Positions 1 to 6,993 are shown, counted from the first letter of the stretch. The stretch is 8,990 nt of DNA from Eubacteriales bacterium (GCA_028702415.1 JAQVOT010000038.1:1-8990), one strand, 5' to 3'. The notes: a model not told the origin generated them from the letters alone. Translations and numbers: made by a program.

Positions 1-152
1 AGAAGGTTTACAAAACGGTTATTCCTAGAAACGTCAGACTTGCGGAAGCACCAAGCCACGGTATGCCTGTAATTCAATATGATCCGAAATCCACCGGTGC
101 ACAGGCATATATGGAATTCGCAGATGAATTTCTGGAAAATGAAAGGGGATAA
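1..152 (+). CDS. parA: ParA/Soj chromosome-partitioning ATPase, C-terminal end only (partial)
   Basis: The gene runs in from the left edge. The reading frame starts at base 3 and ends with TAA at 150-152, giving about 49 residues. The visible peptide contains IPRNVRLAEAPSHGMPV followed by YDPKSTGAQAY, the typical tail of Soj/ParA proteins: a conserved R-N-x-R-L-x-E-A-P-S-H-G stretch, then the D-P-x-S-x-G-A helix. The family binds DNA non-specifically in its ATP-bound dimer form and is released or hydrolysed by ParB at parS, which helps move origins and adjust replication initiation. The Walker A motif lies outside the window. Only 2 nt separate its stop from the parB ATG, so the two genes are one operon and probably translationally linked. 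Confidence 0.93.
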   Translation, partial: KVYKTVIPRNVRLAEAPSHGMPVIQYDPKSTGAQAYMEFADEFLENERG

Positions 153-154
153 TA

Positions 155-1078
155 ATGGCAGCTTCCAAGAAGACAATGGGACTGGGAAAAGGTCTGGATG
201 CACTCTTTGGCGAGGTAGAAGTGGCTCCGGCAGAAAGTAAACCAAAAGTCGAAGGTAGGGAATCAGTAAAGACGGGAAAAGAGGAAGGTCCTCTACCTAC
301 AGAGGGTGGAGTTCTCTACATTGATATTAACGATATCAAGCCGAATACTTCCCAGCCGAGGAAGCATTTCGATGAGGAAAAACTCGAAGAGCTTGCTTCT
401 TCTATCGACCAGCACGGTCTGATTCAGCCGATAGTCCTTAGGAAACTGGGTAAAGGATATGAGATTGTTGCCGGTGAAAGAAGATGGAGGGCATGCAGAA
501 TCGTTGGATTGAAGCAGGTCCCGTGCATTGTCAAGGAACTTACAGATGAAGAAAACATGCTCCTGGCAATCATCGAAAACATGCAGAGAGAGGATCTGAA
601 TCCTATCGAAGAAGCAGAAGGTCTAAAACAGATGATTGATACTTACGGACTTACTCAGGAACAGATATCTTACAGTGTGGGTAAAAGCAGACCCTACATC
701 ACCAACAGCCTGAGGCTCCTGAAACTCCCGGAAAAGGTGCAGGAACTTACCGCAGCCGGCGAGATTTCTATGGGTCATGCCAGAGCTTTGGCAGCAATAA
801 AGAGTAAAGAGAAACAGATTGCTCTCGCAGAAAGAACAGCCAAGGAAGGCCTGTCAGTCAGACAGATAGAATTTATGGCAAAGGAGAGTAAATCTCCCGT
901 TAAGAAGACGGCTAAGGAAAAGAAAAGCGCCGATGAGAAAAGAGTGGAAGAGGATCTGAAGAAAGCTCTGGGAACCAGGGTCAACCTAAATAGAAGAGGA
1001 AAGAAAGGCAAGATCGAAATCGAATTTTACTCTGAAGATGAACTGGAGAGACTCATTGATCTGCTGATTAATATCTAA
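155..1078 (+). CDS. parB: ParB/Spo0J chromosome-partitioning CTPase and parS-binding protein
   Basis: ParB loads at parS, binds CTP and spreads along DNA as a sliding clamp, recruiting SMC and stimulating ParA. At 307 residues it is full length for the family. Domains in order: N-terminal ParA-contacting motif LGKGLDALFGE (10-20); a charged linker (about 21-52); the ParB/Srx CTP-binding domain (about 53-150) with the GERRWRA motif (107-113) and ENMQREDLNP (141-150); a helix-turn-helix DNA-binding region (about 165-192, LTQEQISYSVGKSRPYI); a Lys/Glu-rich linker (about 245-270); and a C-terminal dimerisation segment to the end. The chosen ATG follows AGGGGA at about 6 nt. A parS site lies just after the stop. 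It is Spo0J-type rather than Noc, because parA precedes it and the parS-type sequence is present. Confidence 0.97.
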   Translation: MAASKKTMGLGKGLDALFGEVEVAPAESKPKVEGRESVKTGKEEGPLPTEGGVLYIDINDIKPNTSQPRKHFDEEKLEELASSIDQHGLIQPIVLRKLGKGYEIVAGERRWRACRIVGLKQVPCIVKELTDEENMLLAIIENMQREDLNPIEEAEGLKQMIDTYGLTQEQISYSVGKSRPYITNSLRLLKLPEKVQELTAAGEISMGHARALAAIKSKEKQIALAERTAKEGLSVRQIEFMAKESKSPVKKTAKEKKSADEKRVEEDLKKALGTRVNLNRRGKKGKIEIEFYSEDELERLIDLLINI

Positions 1079-1087
1079 AGGATTAAA

Positions 1088-1103
1088 TGTTTCACGTGAA
1101 ACA
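1088..1103. promoter_or_regulatory. parS: parS centromere-like ParB-binding site
   Basis: TGTTTCACGTGAAACA is a perfect 16-bp palindrome. It matches the Bacillus subtilis/Firmicutes parS consensus TGTTNCACGTGAAACA at every position. It begins 9 nt after the parB stop codon and lies before the parAB terminator, so it is inside the transcribed region. ParB is expected to nucleate here. This is the only such site I see in the window. Confidence 0.94.
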
Positions 1104-1120
1104 AAATGGAAAAATATGTA

Positions 1121-1150
1121 AATGGAGCACGTATGTGCTCCATTATTTAT
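1121..1150 (+). terminator. Intrinsic terminator of the parAB transcript
   Basis: AATGGAGCAC (1121-1130) pairs perfectly with GTGCTCCATT (1135-1144) across a GTAT loop, giving a 10-bp stem. The stem is followed by the T-rich run ATTTATTTTAA. The T-tract is broken by A residues, so termination may be incomplete. It separates parB from the hut promoter region. Confidence 0.82.
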
Positions 1151-1315
1151 TTTAACATTTTGAGCAAGATAATAATTTCTTAATCTTATAAATCTTGGCG
1201 CACAGGCGCTTCTTTTATAATACAACACATCGTATATTGGCGATGCACCTATGCTATGATTGGCTTGGAGGCGGAAAAAATGCCTTCAGGCAGCTTTTGC
1301 ATAATAAAGCGATGC

Positions 1316-1327
1316 TACATTAATGTA
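1316..1327. promoter_or_regulatory. 12-bp perfect palindrome upstream of the hut promoter, candidate operator
   Basis: TACATTAATGTA is a perfect palindrome with no spacer, ending 22 nt before the putative hutH -35 region. Its position upstream of a promoter with a poor -35 box would suit an activator or upstream regulator site. It does not resemble the GTATAC-type sites seen at 8757 and 8833. AT-rich palindromes of this length can occur by chance, so the regulatory role is inference. Confidence 0.3.
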
Positions 1328-1348
1328 ATGACAAATTTTCCCAAAAGT

Positions 1349-1360
1349 ATGGTATTCAAG
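1349..1360. promoter_or_regulatory. Operator-like site over the hutH -35 region
   Basis: ATGGTATTCAAG matches the sites ATTGTATACAAT (8757-8768) and ATGGTATACAAT (8833-8844) at 9 and 10 of 12 positions. The sequence resembles the TTGTATACAA core bound by several FadR/FCD-type GntR proteins, for example the B. subtilis GntR operator core. It starts exactly 24 nt before the hutH TATAAT, the same offset as at the right-hand promoter. I infer that it is bound by the GntR protein at the end of this operon. Confidence 0.45.
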
Positions 1361-1378
1361 ATTTCTGCAAGGTATAAT
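1350..1378 (+). promoter_or_regulatory. Probable sigma-A promoter of the hut operon
   Basis: A perfect -10 box TATAAT lies at 1373-1378. At 17 nt spacing the -35 position (1350-1355) reads TGGTAT, a poor match to TTGACA, so the promoter is probably regulated. Transcription should start near 1385, giving a leader of roughly 32 nt before the hutH ATG. An alternative TATAAT at 1216-1221 has no well-spaced -35 and is less likely. Confidence 0.6.
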
Positions 1379-1417
1379 GCAGTATGAAAACATATATGTG
1401 AAAAAAGGAGATGTGAT

Positions 1418-2959
1418 ATGACAGTTAGAATCGATGGAAAAAGCCTGAATCTTGAAGAGCTTATCAAGGTGGCAAGAGAAGGCGAAAAGGTAGAAATTAC
1501 AGAGGAGGCGAAGGAAGCTGTAAACAAATCAAGAGCCTATGTTGAGAAGAAACTGGAAGAGGATGCAGTTGTCTACGGTCTCACTACAGGCTTTGGCAGA
1601 TTCGCAAACGTCAAAATATCATTCGAAGAAACAGCACAGCTGCAGAAAAATTTGATCATCAGTCACACATGTGCAATGGGAAATCCCTATCCTAAACACT
1701 ATGTGAGAGCAGCAATGCTTCTGAGGTGCAATGCACTTTCAAGAGGTTTCTCGGGAATCAGACTCTCAACAATACAGACAATGCTCGATATGCTGAACGC
1801 GGACATAATCCCAATTGTTCCTGAAAAGGGTTCAGTTGGTTCATCCGGAGACCTGGCACCCCTTTCATGTATTGCACTGGGCCTTATCGGAATGGGAATG
1901 GTTGAATACAAAGGCGAAGTTGTTGAGGCAAAGGAGGCTTTTGAGAAAGAAGGTCTTATCCCGGTAGAGCTTCAGGCCAAGGAAGGTCTGGCGCTGAACA
2001 ACGGAACTCAGATGATGACAGCCGTTGGGTCAAATGTACTGTGGGATGCACTTAAACTTCTGAAAACAGCTGACATCGCAGCGGCACTTACAGGCGAAGC
2101 AATGCAAGCGATCAGAAAAGCATATGATCCGAAGGTACACGAAATCAGAGGACAGCTTGGTCAGATAACTGAAGCAGAAAATATGAGAGCACTTTTGGAG
2201 GGGTCAGAAAACGCCAAATGGCTCCACGAGACAAAGGTACAGGATTCCTATTCACAGAGATGCATGCCTCAGATTCACGGCGCATCAAGAGATGCCATCA
2301 ATTACGTATATGATAAGGTATCAAGGGAACTGAATGCAGTAACGGACAATCCACTTGTATTTGCAGAAGATGATGAAGTGATTTCCGGCGGGAACTTTCA
2401 CGGACAGCCAATGGCTCTAGCATTTGACTTCCTTAAAATCGCACTTTCTGAACTGGCAAACGTATCAGAACGAAGAACCGAAAGACTGGTTAACTCACAG
2501 CTCTCAGAAGGACTTCCCGCATTCCTGGTTAAGAAGGGCGGCCTGAATTCGGGTTACATGATTGCTCAGTACGCAGCAGCATCAATGGTTTCTGAAAACA
2601 AGGTTTATGACCATCCTGCATGCGTTGATTCAATACCGACATCAGCAAACCAGGAAGACCACGTATCCATGGGTACAACTTCTGCCAGAACAGCAGCAAT
2701 GGTTCTTGATAATGCGCAGAAGGTTCTGGGAATTGAACTTTCCGCAGCAGTACAGGCGATCTGGCTCAGACAGGAACAGGGCGAAAACGGAATCGACAAT
2801 CTGTCACCGGCATGCAAGGCGGCTTATGAATATATCAGAACAAAGGCAGATCCGATAGAAGAAGATATTATCATGCTCGACGAACTGGCAAAGTTTGATG
2901 AGATGGTAAAAGACTTCTCAGTTAATGAAGCAGTGGAAAAGGTTGTAAACCTTAAGTAA
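1418..2959 (+). CDS. hutH: Histidine ammonia-lyase (histidase)
   Basis: The enzyme removes ammonia from L-histidine to give trans-urocanate, the first step of histidine breakdown, in the cytoplasm. At 513 residues it is the normal length. Residues known from Pseudomonas histidase appear at nearly the same numbers: Tyr53 in YGLTTGFG, His83 in ISHTCAMG, Asn195 in LNNGTQ, Tyr278 and Arg281 in QDSYSQRCMPQIHG, Phe327 in GGNFHG, and Glu413 in NQEDHVSMGT. The last two motifs and the Q-I-H-G stretch favour histidase over phenylalanine or tyrosine ammonia-lyase. The self-processing MIO triad reads Ser142-Ser143-Gly144 (GSVGSSGDLAPL) instead of the usual Ala-Ser-Gly; the essential Ser143 is kept. The ATG follows AAAGGAG (1404-1410) with a 7-nt spacer. 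First gene of the hut operon, 11 nt before hutU. Confidence 0.97.
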   Translation: MTVRIDGKSLNLEELIKVAREGEKVEITEEAKEAVNKSRAYVEKKLEEDAVVYGLTTGFGRFANVKISFEETAQLQKNLIISHTCAMGNPYPKHYVRAAMLLRCNALSRGFSGIRLSTIQTMLDMLNADIIPIVPEKGSVGSSGDLAPLSCIALGLIGMGMVEYKGEVVEAKEAFEKEGLIPVELQAKEGLALNNGTQMMTAVGSNVLWDALKLLKTADIAAALTGEAMQAIRKAYDPKVHEIRGQLGQITEAENMRALLEGSENAKWLHETKVQDSYSQRCMPQIHGASRDAINYVYDKVSRELNAVTDNPLVFAEDDEVISGGNFHGQPMALAFDFLKIALSELANVSERRTERLVNSQLSEGLPAFLVKKGGLNSGYMIAQYAAASMVSENKVYDHPACVDSIPTSANQEDHVSMGTTSARTAAMVLDNAQKVLGIELSAAVQAIWLRQEQGENGIDNLSPACKAAYEYIRTKADPIEEDIIMLDELAKFDEMVKDFSVNEAVEKVVNLK

Positions 2960-2970
2960 GGAGGACCCTT

Positions 2971-4995
2971 ATGTTAGAATACAAAAGAATTGCAGACGCA
3001 ATGACAGTAAAACTGGACCCGGGATATCCGGAAATGCCGGAATTTCAGGAAGATCTAAGAAGAGCACCGGACAGAGGCTTCAGACTCACAAAGGCCCAGA
3101 CAAAAATTGCTCTGAAGAATGCCCTCAGATATGTACCTGAAGAACTTCACGAAAAACTGGCTCCGGAATTCATGGAAGAGCTGAAGACTTATGGTAGGAT
3201 CTACGCATACAGATACAGACCCGAAGGAAGAATATACGGCAAGCCAATTGATGAGTACAAAGGAAACTGTCTGGCGGGCAAGGCTTTCCAGGTAATGATC
3301 GATAACAACCTGGATTTCGAAGTGGCACTTTATCCATACGAGCTTGTAACTTACGGAGAAACAGGTTCCGTATGTCAGAACTGGCTCCAGTACAGACTCA
3401 TAAAAAAGTATCTGGAAGAGCTTACTGAAGAACAGACTCTGGTTGTTGAATCAGGACACCCGCTGGGATTGTTCCCATCAAAGCCCGAGGCACCTAGAGT
3501 AATCATTACAAATTCAATCATGATAGGAATGTACGATAACCTGGAAGATTGGGAAATTGCAGAGGAAATGGGAGTAGCGAACTACGGCCAGATGACCGCA
3601 GGGGGATGGATGTACATCGGACCACAGGGAATCGTTCACGGAACATTCAATACGATTCTTAATGCAGGGCGTAAGGAATTGGGCATTCCTGAAGACGGCG
3701 ACCTGACAGGACACACATTTGTATCCTCCGGTCTGGGGGGCATGAGCGGAGCTCAGCCTAAGGCGGCAAACATTGCAAACGCGGTAGGAATCTTCGCAGA
3801 AGTTGACCTGTCAAGAATTGAAACAAGACATTCACAGGGATGGGTTGATGTTATATGTGAAGATCTGGAGGATGTATTCAGACTGGCTCAGGAAAAAGTT
3901 GACGCTAATGAGTCCATATCAATTGCTTACTGGGGAAACATCGTTGATCTGCTGGAAGCAGCTGTTGAAAAAAACTTCAAAATAGACCTTCTTTCAGACC
4001 AGACTTCATGTCACAACGTTTATGATGGGGGATACTGTCCTGTAGGTCTTACCTTCCAGAAGAGAACAGAAATGCTTCACCATGACAGAGAAATGTTCTG
4101 TGAGATGGTAGATGCATCACTGCACAGGCATTTTCAGGCAATAAAGGCCCTAACTGAGAGGGGAACTTATTTCTTCGACTACGGCAACTCCTTTATGAAA
4201 GCCGTGTATGATGCCGGAGTTAAGGAACTCTCAAAGAACGGAAGCGACGACAAGGATGGATTCATCTGGCCTTCATACGTTGAAGATATCATGGGACCTA
4301 TTCTCTTTGACTATGGGTATGGCCCATTTAGATGGGTTTGCCTGTCAGGAAAGCCGGAAGACCTGAAAGCAACAGACCAGGCGGCTATGGATGCAATCGA
4401 TCCTAACAGAAGAGGGCAGGATAGAGATAACTGGATATGGATAAGAGATGCAGAGAAGAACAAGCTGGTGGTAGGAACTCAGGCGCGAATTCTCTACCAG
4501 GATGCAGAAGGAAGACGTAATATCGGCCTGGCGTTCAACAAGCTTGTAAGAGAAGGCAAGATCGGCCCTGTAATGATGGGCAGAGATCATCATGACGTAT
4601 CAGGAACAGACTCTCCTTTCAGGGAAACATCAAATATAAAGGACGGCTCAAACGTAATGGCTGACATGGCTGTTCAGTGCTTTGCAGGTAATGCAGCCAG
4701 AGGAATGAGTCTTTGCGCTCTTCACAACGGAGGCGGCGTAGGAATAGGCAAATCCATAAATGGCGGATTCGGTCTTCTTCTTGACGGAAGTGAAAGAGTT
4801 GATAAGATTCTCCACTCCGCAATGATGTGGGACGTAATGGGTGGCGTAGCCCGTAGGAACTGGGCACGGAACGAACACGCTATTGAAACGTCAGTTGAAT
4901 ACAACAAAAACTACGCAGGCAAGGGTCACATCACTCTGCCATATATCGCAGACGATGCCCTTATCGACAGCGTAGTTGAAAGGTTCGTAAAATAA
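2971..4995 (+). CDS. hutU: Urocanate hydratase (urocanase), long form
   Basis: The enzyme adds water to urocanate to give 4-imidazolone-5-propionate, using tightly bound NAD+ as an electrophile. The protein has 674 residues, clearly longer than the roughly 550-residue urocanases of Pseudomonas and Bacillus and close to the long form of animals and some anaerobes. Landmarks are SGHPLGLFPS (161-170), the NAD-contacting region YGQMTAGGWMYIGPQG (205-220) running into HGTFNT, GLGGMSGAQPKAA (254-266), SDQTSCHNVYDGGYCP (342-357), GPFRWVCLSG (451-460, whose Cys457 probably corresponds to the reactive cysteine of the family), GRDHHDVSGTDSPFRET (537-553), and the Gly/His-rich ALHNGGGVGIGKSINGGFG (583-601). 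AAGGAGG (2958-2964) overlaps the hutH stop and sits 6 nt before the ATG, consistent with coupled translation. Confidence 0.97.
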   Translation: MLEYKRIADAMTVKLDPGYPEMPEFQEDLRRAPDRGFRLTKAQTKIALKNALRYVPEELHEKLAPEFMEELKTYGRIYAYRYRPEGRIYGKPIDEYKGNCLAGKAFQVMIDNNLDFEVALYPYELVTYGETGSVCQNWLQYRLIKKYLEELTEEQTLVVESGHPLGLFPSKPEAPRVIITNSIMIGMYDNLEDWEIAEEMGVANYGQMTAGGWMYIGPQGIVHGTFNTILNAGRKELGIPEDGDLTGHTFVSSGLGGMSGAQPKAANIANAVGIFAEVDLSRIETRHSQGWVDVICEDLEDVFRLAQEKVDANESISIAYWGNIVDLLEAAVEKNFKIDLLSDQTSCHNVYDGGYCPVGLTFQKRTEMLHHDREMFCEMVDASLHRHFQAIKALTERGTYFFDYGNSFMKAVYDAGVKELSKNGSDDKDGFIWPSYVEDIMGPILFDYGYGPFRWVCLSGKPEDLKATDQAAMDAIDPNRRGQDRDNWIWIRDAEKNKLVVGTQARILYQDAEGRRNIGLAFNKLVREGKIGPVMMGRDHHDVSGTDSPFRETSNIKDGSNVMADMAVQCFAGNAARGMSLCALHNGGGVGIGKSINGGFGLLLDGSERVDKILHSAMMWDVMGGVARRNWARNEHAIETSVEYNKNYAGKGHITLPYIADDALIDSVVERFVK

Positions 4996-5039
4996 TTAGC
5001 CAAGGGAAGGTTTCCAAGACTCAAAACGGAGGGACAGCT

Positions 5040-6284
5040 ATGAAAACTTTACTAAAAAACATCGGGTGTCTGCAGACACCTGTGGGCAGTCATAGCCATG
5101 TTGGAGCAGAGCAGGGCGAGAATGTGAAGTACAGTAACGCCGCTATTGTAATTGAAGACGGCATCATAAGAGAAATCCTGGAGGAAGGAGTTCTTCCTGA
5201 GGGCAGCTTCGATGCTGTCTACGATGCGGAGGGAAGTCTGGTTACACCGGGCCTTGTTGACGGCCATACACATCTCATTTTTGGTGGATACAGACAGCAT
5301 GAAATAGCCATGAAACTAAAGGGGGCCGACTACCTGGACATCCTCAGAGCAGGGGGAGGTATCCTGGATACAGTTCGCAAAACCAGGGAAGCTTCAAAGG
5401 AAGATCTTTATACGAAGAGTGCAGCTTTTCTCGATGAAGTAATCGGTATGGGCGTTACTGCTCTGGAAGCAAAGAGCGGTTACGGTCTGGACCTTGAAAA
5501 CGAAATCAAGATACTGGAAGTAATAAAGGCCCTTGATGAAAGGCATCCGGTTGACCTGGTTCCAACATTCATGGGACCTCATGCAATTCCTCCCGAATAC
5601 GAAGGAAGAGCTGACGAATACATTGATTTGGTAATCGAGGAGATGCTGCCGGTTGTAAAAGAGAAAGGCCTGGCTGAATTTTGCGATATTTTCTGCGAGG
5701 ACTCGGTATTTAATGCGGAACAGAGCAGAAAGTATCTGACAAGGGCAAAGGCTCTTGGTTTTGGACTGAAAATCCACGCCGACGAGATTGAAGCAATAGG
5801 CGGATCCGAACTTGCCGGAGAACTGGGAGCAACATCAGCAGAGCACCTTATCGCAATAACAGAATCGGGGCAGAAGGCCCTAGCTGCAGGCGGGGTTATG
5901 GCAATGTGCCTGCCGGCAACATCATTCTATCTGGGCAAAACATTTGCTCCTGCCAGAGAAATGATTCAGAAGGGAATTCCTGTGGCAATCGCAAGTGATT
6001 TCAATCCGGGATCCTGTCCTTCACTGAACCTTCAGTTCTGCATTAACTTGGGATGTCTCAAGTACAAGATGACACCGGAAGAGGTACTTACTGCAGTGAC
6101 GATTAACCCGGCCTGTGGAATTGGCAGAGGAGACAGAATCGGGACAGTTGAAGTTGGCAAGCAGGCCGATCTGGTTATCTGGAACGCACCGGATTTCGAA
6201 ATGGTATGCTACAGATTCGGTTCGAACATGGTTAAGAGAGTCATCAAAAACGGAATACTTGTTGAAAGACGCAGGAAAAAATAA
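5040..6284 (+). CDS. hutI: Imidazolonepropionase
   Basis: The enzyme hydrolyses 4-imidazolone-5-propionate to N-formimino-L-glutamate, the third step of histidine breakdown. It is a metal-dependent amidohydrolase with a TIM-barrel core and a small beta-sandwich built from both ends of the chain. At 414 residues the length is typical. Metal-binding and catalytic landmarks are His76 and His78 in GLVDGHTHLIFGG (71-83), ALEAKSGYGL (141-150), His181 in FMGPHAIP, His246 and Glu249 in KIHADE, His269 in SAEHL, and Asp320 in IASDFNPGS. The C-terminus carries the usual amidohydrolase pattern VGKQADLVIW (372-381). GGAGGG (5028-5033) lies 6 nt before the ATG. The 44-nt gap after hutU is the longest in the first four genes but contains no clear promoter. 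Confidence 0.97.
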   Translation: MKTLLKNIGCLQTPVGSHSHVGAEQGENVKYSNAAIVIEDGIIREILEEGVLPEGSFDAVYDAEGSLVTPGLVDGHTHLIFGGYRQHEIAMKLKGADYLDILRAGGGILDTVRKTREASKEDLYTKSAAFLDEVIGMGVTALEAKSGYGLDLENEIKILEVIKALDERHPVDLVPTFMGPHAIPPEYEGRADEYIDLVIEEMLPVVKEKGLAEFCDIFCEDSVFNAEQSRKYLTRAKALGFGLKIHADEIEAIGGSELAGELGATSAEHLIAITESGQKALAAGGVMAMCLPATSFYLGKTFAPAREMIQKGIPVAIASDFNPGSCPSLNLQFCINLGCLKYKMTPEEVLTAVTINPACGIGRGDRIGTVEVGKQADLVIWNAPDFEMVCYRFGSNMVKRVIKNGILVERRRKK

Positions 6285-6299
6285 TTAAAGGAGAAAGAA

Positions 6300-6926
6300 A
6301 TGAAATTAGTAGATTTAAAAGTAAAAGAATATCTGGACATTCTAATCAGCGACGAACCGGCTCCAGGGGGTGGAAGCGTTTCCGCATTGGCAGGAGCACA
6401 GGGGGCAGCCCTTATGTCCATGGTTTGCGACCTGACCTTGATGAAGAAAAAATATGCTGAAGATCACGGGCTCTGCGAAGAGCTTAAGGCTGAAGCAAGA
6501 GAGCTTTACGCCGGACTGACAGCAGCAATAGACAAGGATACTGATGCATACAACCTGGTGGCTGCCGCATTTAAGATGCCAAAGGAAACAGATGAAGAAA
6601 AGGCGGCAAGAAAAAAAGCAATTGCTGAGGGAACACTGGAAGCAACGAAGGTTCCTTTCAGCGTAATGCAGATGAGCATGAAGGGCCTGGAAATTGCAGA
6701 CAAGCTCTATGGACACTTCAATACAAACTGCGCCAGCGACTATGGTGTTGGAGTACTAAACTTCATGGCAAGCATCAGGGGCGCTTGGCTGAATGTTAAA
6801 ATAAATCTGCCAGGAGTGAAGGATGAAGACTTCGCCGCAGAATGTGAATCGAAGTGCAGGGAAATCATTGCAAAGGGAGAAGAAATAGCTAAAAGGATCT
6901 GCAGAGATATAGAGGCTGCTCTGTAA
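6300..6926 (+). CDS. fchA: Formimidoyltetrahydrofolate cyclodeaminase, stand-alone
   Basis: The enzyme converts 5-formimino-THF to 5,10-methenyl-THF and ammonia. At 208 residues it corresponds to the C-terminal (cyclodeaminase) half of the bifunctional animal protein FTCD, here as a separate gene. The family signature PAPGGGSVSALAGAQGAAL (20-38) near the N-terminus is the folate-binding glycine-rich region. Further conserved pieces are DKDTDAYNLV (78-87), a charged helix rich in Lys and Glu (95-112), KVPFSV (117-122), and NTNCASDYGVG (141-151). The protein is mostly helical with no membrane segment or signal peptide. AAAGGAG (6287-6293) is 6 nt before the ATG, and the gap from hutI is only 15 nt. 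It comes before its substrate-producing partner ftcD in gene order. Confidence 0.95.
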   Translation: MKLVDLKVKEYLDILISDEPAPGGGSVSALAGAQGAALMSMVCDLTLMKKKYAEDHGLCEELKAEARELYAGLTAAIDKDTDAYNLVAAAFKMPKETDEEKAARKKAIAEGTLEATKVPFSVMQMSMKGLEIADKLYGHFNTNCASDYGVGVLNFMASIRGAWLNVKINLPGVKDEDFAAECESKCREIIAKGEEIAKRICRDIEAAL

Positions 6927-6931
6927 CCCGG

Positions 6932-6966
6932 AATGAGTTTTAGGGACGTGTCCGAAAACTCATTTT
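6932..6966 (+). other. Intercistronic hairpin between fchA and ftcD
   Basis: AATGAGTTTT (6932-6941) pairs perfectly with AAAACTCATT (6955-6964). Within the loop, GGA (6944-6946) can pair with TCC (6951-6953). Only a short TTTT run (6963-6966) follows, so it could be a weak, leaky terminator, an RNA processing or stability element, or a relic. The next ribosome binding site (AGGAGG, 6980-6985) lies 13 nt after it and stays free. Confidence 0.6.
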
Positions 6967-6993
6967 AACAGATTATTATAGGAGGATAAAGAA

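Larger units (their letters stand above)
1079..1417 (+). other. parB-hutH intergenic region (339 nt), promoter and regulatory region of the hut operon
   Basis: This gap holds parS (1088-1103), the parAB terminator (1121-1150), a 12-bp palindrome (1316-1327) and the probable hutH promoter with an operator-like site (1349-1378). Weaker elements are also visible: a GGCGC-ACAG-GCGCT hairpin followed by TCTTTT (1197-1216), a perfect TATAAT at 1216-1221 with only a poorly spaced TTGGCG upstream, a CATCG-N8-CGATG inverted repeat (1228-1245), and a TGCC-TTCA-GGCA hairpin followed by GCTTTT (1281-1298). A 35-codon open frame with a good ribosome binding site lies at 1280-1387 but is not convincing as a gene. 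Confidence 0.7.

Noticed and set aside
1197..1216. GGCGC-ACAG-GCGCT hairpin followed by TCTTTT, a second terminator after parB
   Set aside because: The stem is only 5 bp with a G-T closing pair and the T-run is interrupted; a better terminator already lies at 1121-1150.
1195..1221. Possible promoter TTGGCG with TATAAT upstream of hutH
   Set aside because: The -10 is perfect but the spacer is only 15 nt and the -35 lies in a GC-rich hairpin. The site at 1350-1378 is better placed, though a minor start here is not excluded.
1281..1298. TGCC-TTCA-GGCA hairpin followed by GCTTTT as a hut attenuator
   Set aside because: It has only a 4-bp stem and four T residues, lies upstream of the likely transcription start, and no competing antiterminator structure could be drawn.
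5394..5777. 127-codon open frame on the minus strand inside hutI
   Set aside because: It lies fully antisense to a well-supported enzyme gene, lacks recognisable domains, and is Cys/Phe/Tyr-rich as expected for the complement of the + strand codons.
6342..6716. 124-codon open frame on the minus strand inside fchA
   Set aside because: Antisense shadow of the cyclodeaminase gene, with an odd Cys/His/Phe-rich composition and no family resemblance.
6974..6979. TATTAT as the -10 of an internal promoter before ftcD
   Set aside because: A start from it would fall at or after the ribosome binding site, and no -35 box is present at a normal distance.
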